16,621 nucleotides of DNA from Gammaproteobacteria bacterium RIFCSPHIGHO2_12_FULL_45_12 (GTDB lineage: Bacteria > Pseudomonadota > Gammaproteobacteria > DSM-16500), in NCBI GenBank assembly GCA_001801665.1, contig MGYH01000039.1, forward strand, positions 1 to 16,621, written 5' to 3'. The translations under genes and the position numbers were made by a program. The stretch's first letter is position 1. Every line of letters starts with the position of its first letter. Positions 13,571 to 16,621 of the stretch are shown here, in pieces. Below the pieces are notes generated by a model, which did not search any database, was not told the origin of the DNA, and saw only the letters and a list, made by a program, of their open reading frames with translations.

Positions 13571-14983
13571 ATGACCGTTCGCACACGATTTTCTCCGAGT
13601 CCGACAGGCTACATTCATTTGGGTAATGCACGCGCGGCGTTATTCAGCGCGCTATTTGCCTTGAAAAATCAGGGCGTGTTTATTTTGCGTATTGAAGACA
13701 CGGATGCGACGCGTTCTGATGAGCAATATGTGGAAGATTTGCAACAAGATTTGAAATGGTTAGGTGTGATCTGGCAGGAAGGACCAGGGGCACCTGGTCA
13801 AGTGGGGCCTTACTGGCAGTCACAGCGCCAAGATATTTATGCCAAGTTTTATCAGCAGCTGGAAGAAAAAAAAATAATTTACCCTTGTTTTTGTTCAGAC
13901 CAGACCTTGGCAATGGCGCGTAAATTACAGATATCGCGCAGTCAGGCACCACGTTATTCAGGCGTTTGCAAACCGTTATCATCTGCTGAGATTGCCGACA
14001 AATTGGCGCAAGGCCTTAAGCCTGCATGGCGATTTGGTGTGCCTGCGAATGAATCCATTGTGTTTGTTGACCTAGTGAAAGGCCCGCAGCATTTTGAAAG
14101 TAATGACATCGGTGACTTTATTGTCCGGCGCGCAGATGGTACGGCACCTTTTTTGTTTTGTAATGCCGTTGATGATGCGGCAATGAAGGTGACCCATGTG
14201 CTGCGCGGTGAGGATCATCTAGCCAATACCCCTCGTCAAATCCTGGTGTTAAAGGCATTAGGCTTGACGATGCCTGCGTATGGTCATTTGTCTTTGATTG
14301 TGGGTGAGGATGGCGCGCCGCTTTCAAAGCGTCATGGCAGCTTTAGTCTGAGTGGTATGCGTCAGGATGGTTTTTTACCGCAGGCCATCATGAATTATCT
14401 GGCTCGTTTGGGTCATGGTTGTGATGCCGCGGGATTACTGGACAAGGATCAATTGGCAGAACATTTTCATATCACGAAATTGAGTCGCTCATCCGCTCGT
14501 TTTGACATGACGCAATTGATGTATTGGCAAAAAATGGCAGTGTTGGCACTTGATGCGTCTGCCTTGTGGCGCTGGTTGGGGGAAAAGGTTCAAACTCAGG
14601 TGGCAGAAAGCAAGCAAAATCTATTCATTGAGACGGTTAAAGCCAATATGGCGTTTCCGGCGGATGGCTTGATGTGGGCTAACATATTTTCACATGATGG
14701 CGTTCACATTGACGCCGTGAATTACCCCATCATAAAGGAAGCGGGTGAACAGTTTTTTGTGGAAGCGGAACAGGCGGTTGATCAGTCTGGATTAGATTTG
14801 AAGGCGGTATTAGCTGACATGACACAATCGTTAGGCGTCAGGGGTAAAAAACTTTTCATGCCATTACGGGTTGCCTTGACGGGCAAGACGTTTGGCCCTG
14901 AGCTCGCGCAGGTCATTGAATTGCTGGGCGTTCAAAAGGTTAAGCATCGTTTGTCAAAAGCGTTTAAAATAGTTGCTCAGTGA
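13571..14983 (+). CDS. gltX: Glutamate--tRNA ligase
   Basis: This is a 470-residue class I synthetase that charges tRNA with glutamate. The HIGH-type motif is PSPTGYIHLGNAR, with IHLG at 15-18, and the KMSKS-type motif is LSKRHG (251-256). A zinc-binding element is suggested by CFC followed by YSGVC about 24 residues later. LRGEDHLANTPRQ is the typical active-site stretch. ATG 13571 is preferred over the TTG at 13556: AAGGAGA lies five bases before it and MTVRTRFSPSPTG is a normal N-terminus. It starts 15 bp after pdxJ. Some bacteria carry a second GltX for tRNA-Gln; whether this is the discriminating type cannot be told by eye. Confidence 0.95.
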   Translation: MTVRTRFSPSPTGYIHLGNARAALFSALFALKNQGVFILRIEDTDATRSDEQYVEDLQQDLKWLGVIWQEGPGAPGQVGPYWQSQRQDIYAKFYQQLEEKKIIYPCFCSDQTLAMARKLQISRSQAPRYSGVCKPLSSAEIADKLAQGLKPAWRFGVPANESIVFVDLVKGPQHFESNDIGDFIVRRADGTAPFLFCNAVDDAAMKVTHVLRGEDHLANTPRQILVLKALGLTMPAYGHLSLIVGEDGAPLSKRHGSFSLSGMRQDGFLPQAIMNYLARLGHGCDAAGLLDKDQLAEHFHITKLSRSSARFDMTQLMYWQKMAVLALDASALWRWLGEKVQTQVAESKQNLFIETVKANMAFPADGLMWANIFSHDGVHIDAVNYPIIKEAGEQFFVEAEQAVDQSGLDLKAVLADMTQSLGVRGKKLFMPLRVALTGKTFGPELAQVIELLGVQKVKHRLSKAFKIVAQ

Positions 14984-15026
14984 ATCGGGATGCTGGACTT
15001 TAGATTGAAGCAGGGGGAACCAGGTG

Positions 15027-16412
15027 ATGTTGCAAATTTACAATACCTTGACACGTCAAAAAGAACCGTTTGAGCCGTTAGTGGCAAAGCAGGTGTCCAT
15101 GTATGTGTGCGGCGTCACTGTTTATGATTATTGTCATTTGGGGCATGCTCGCACCTATACCTCGGCTGATGTGATGTTGCGTTATTTTCAATGGCGTGGT
15201 TATGGCGTGACGTATGTGCGGAATATAACGGACATTGACGATAAAATTATTAAACGCGCCAACGAAAACAAGGAAAGCATGGCCGATGTGACCAAGCGCT
15301 TTACAGAGGCGATGCACGAAGATTTTGCCGCGCTTGGCTTACGCGTGCCGCATCATGAGCCGCGTGCGACAGCGTATGTGCCACAGATGATTCGCCTGAT
15401 TGAGACCCTCATTCAAAAGGGACACGCGTATGTGGCGGCGAATGGCGATGTGTATTTTGAGGTGCGTCGTTTTGCTCCTTATGGTTGCTTGTCTCATCAT
15501 GACATCGATCAACTGGAAAGTGGTGCGCGTGTGGAAGTGGGTGCATTTAAGCGTGACCCGCTGGATTTTGTTTTATGGAAGCTCGCAAAGCCTGCCGAAC
15601 CTAGCTGGCCGTCACCGTGGGGTGAGGGGAGGCCAGGTTGGCATATTGAATGCTCAGCCATGTCCATGGACTTATTGGGGCAGCAGTTTGATATTCACGG
15701 TGGCGGCCGCGATTTGATTTTTCCGCATCATGAAAATGAAATTGCCCAGTCGCAAGCGGCAACGCATGAATCGTTTGCCAAGGTTTGGGTACATGGCGGT
15801 TTTCTGCAAATAGATAAAGAAAAAATGTCAAAATCCTTGGGGAATTTTGTGACGATTCGGGATGCCTTAGCCGAGCATGATCCTGAGGTTCTGCGCTATT
15901 TTTTGCTGGCGAGCCATTATCGCAGTGCTTTAATTTATACGGATGATGTTTTGCTGCAAATCCGCCAGTCTTTGGAAAGGTTTTATACCGCGTTGCGTTT
16001 TCACGAAGAGACAGAGAGCGCAGAGAACACCGTGTATGAAAAAGAATTTATCGCGGCAATGGACGATGACTTTAATACACCCATCGCATTGTCGGTCCTG
16101 TTTGAGCTAGCACATGAAATTCAGCGTTTGCGTGAACAGGATCAGGCGGCCTCAGCCAGACATGCCGCGTTGCTGAAGCGACTTGGCGGTGTGCTCGGTA
16201 TCTTGCAGACAAGTCCTGACGTGTTTTTTCAGGCGGGAGTGGATGTGGATGAGGTGAATGCCTTGATTGCAGCCCGTCATAAAGCAAGGGAAGAAAAAAA
16301 CTGGGTGGAAGCGGATCGGGTGCGTGTGAGGTTAGCCAGCCTGTCCATTGTGCTTGAAGATGGCGCGGCGGGCACCACTTGGAAAAAAACTCAGTACACG
16401 ACCAAAACTTAA
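15027..16412 (+). CDS. cysS: Cysteine--tRNA ligase
   Basis: This 461-residue protein has exactly the length of E. coli CysS. The zinc ligands are C28 (MYVCGVTVYD), C209 (WHIECSAMS) and the HHENE stretch. The HIGH motif is HLGH, and KMSKS at 266-270 is exact. DALR-type and C-terminal anticodon-binding regions follow. The ATG at 15027 is preferred over the GTG at 15024; AGGGGGA lies eight bases before it and MLQIYNTLTRQKEPF matches the family N-terminus. It follows gltX after 43 bp in the same direction and may share its transcript. Confidence 0.97.
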   Translation: MLQIYNTLTRQKEPFEPLVAKQVSMYVCGVTVYDYCHLGHARTYTSADVMLRYFQWRGYGVTYVRNITDIDDKIIKRANENKESMADVTKRFTEAMHEDFAALGLRVPHHEPRATAYVPQMIRLIETLIQKGHAYVAANGDVYFEVRRFAPYGCLSHHDIDQLESGARVEVGAFKRDPLDFVLWKLAKPAEPSWPSPWGEGRPGWHIECSAMSMDLLGQQFDIHGGGRDLIFPHHENEIAQSQAATHESFAKVWVHGGFLQIDKEKMSKSLGNFVTIRDALAEHDPEVLRYFLLASHYRSALIYTDDVLLQIRQSLERFYTALRFHEETESAENTVYEKEFIAAMDDDFNTPIALSVLFELAHEIQRLREQDQAASARHAALLKRLGGVLGILQTSPDVFFQAGVDVDEVNALIAARHKAREEKNWVEADRVRVRLASLSIVLEDGAAGTTWKKTQYTTKT

Positions 16413-16561
16413 AGCCGTTCGCCCTGAGTAGCCTAGCCCCTCGGGGCGCGGGTCAAATATCGGAAAAGAACAGTAACCCTTCTCTCGTGCTAAATTCTCT
16501 AAAATTTTTTCATTAACTGACATTTCCACGATCTTTTTGGAAATTTTTTAATTTTAAATCC
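16413..16561. other. Non-coding region after cysS
   Basis: No convincing gene is seen. GCCC-CTCG-GGGC around 16434-16445 can form a short GC-rich hairpin, but no T run follows it. TTTCC and GGAAA around 16524-16543, followed by TTTTTT, form a weak terminator-like hairpin with a loop of about 11 bases. Either could end cysS transcription. A leftward ORF from 16529 enters cysS and is judged a shadow. Confidence 0.35.
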
Positions 16562-16611
16562 ATTAACTGTGTCATTCCCTATTAACTGTGTCATTCCCGC
16601 GCAGGCGGGAA
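16562..16611. repeat. Short direct repeats ending in a palindromic REP-like hairpin
   Basis: The 18-mer ATTAACTGTGTCATTCCC occurs at 16562-16579 and again at 16581-16598, one base apart. A third, degenerate copy (CATTAACTGACATTTCC) begins near 16511. The second copy runs into a perfect stem TTCCCGC (16594-16600) / GCGGGAA (16605-16611) with a GCAG loop. This looks like the start of a dispersed intergenic palindromic repeat cut by the window end. It shares the ATTCCCGC core with the 144-bp elements but no further sequence. Confidence 0.7.
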
Positions 16612-16621
16612 CCTATTTCTA

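Noticed and set aside
16332..16529. Leftward 65-codon ORF after cysS
   Set aside because: It runs into the antisense of cysS and resembles no known protein; no Shine-Dalgarno sequence is visible.

Overview
The window is about 16.6 kb of gammaproteobacterial chromosome. The run lepA-lepB-rnc-era-recO-pdxJ is the classical gammaproteobacterial order, and sdhE-ygfX lies directly upstream. A 539-residue ankyrin-repeat protein and a moderate-to-low GC content suggest an intracellular lineage such as the Legionellales (Coxiella/Legionella/Aquicella-like). That placement is inference from gene content; no rRNA is present to test it.

Left part (1-3070): the 3' end of an M17 leucyl aminopeptidase, then an accessory block. 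The block holds a leftward ankyrin-repeat gene with nearly identical 102-bp tandem units, and a rightward Phd/YefM-like antitoxin plus VapC-like PIN toxin pair. The pair has its own promoter, a palindromic operator candidate and a terminator hairpin.

Middle part (3070-6500): a tight leftward operon of a stand-alone FNR-type flavin reductase, kbl and tdh (threonine to glycine plus acetyl-CoA), then a small unknown leftward ORF.

Right part (6500-16412): a rightward housekeeping series: sdhE, ygfX, lepA, lepB, rnc, era, recO, pdxJ, gltX, cysS. These serve FAD insertion, translation, protein export, RNA processing, ribosome assembly, repair, vitamin B6 and tRNA charging. Several starts were moved to RBS-supported codons: antitoxin 2323, era GTG 11121, pdxJ 12815, gltX 13571, cysS 15027.

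The most interesting content is a family of three copies of a 144-bp non-autonomous mobile element (6735-6878 reversed, 7215-7358, 10273-10416). All are exactly 144 bp and about 94% alike. Each has 14-bp imperfect terminal inverted repeats (CAGCGATTCCCGCT / AGCGGGAATGGCTG) and a perfect 9-bp target-site duplication. Element plus duplication is 153 bp, or 51 codons, and the element is free of stops in three of six frames, so it can enter genes without breaking them. Two copies lie in frame in ygfX, one over its start codon and one internal. Removing both turns a 239-codon ORF into a 137-residue protein, the normal YgfX size, and restores the sdhE/ygfX overlap. The third copy sits on the lepB stop codon in front of rnc. 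The behaviour resembles the in-frame palindromic elements of Rickettsia, but here with clear transposition scars.
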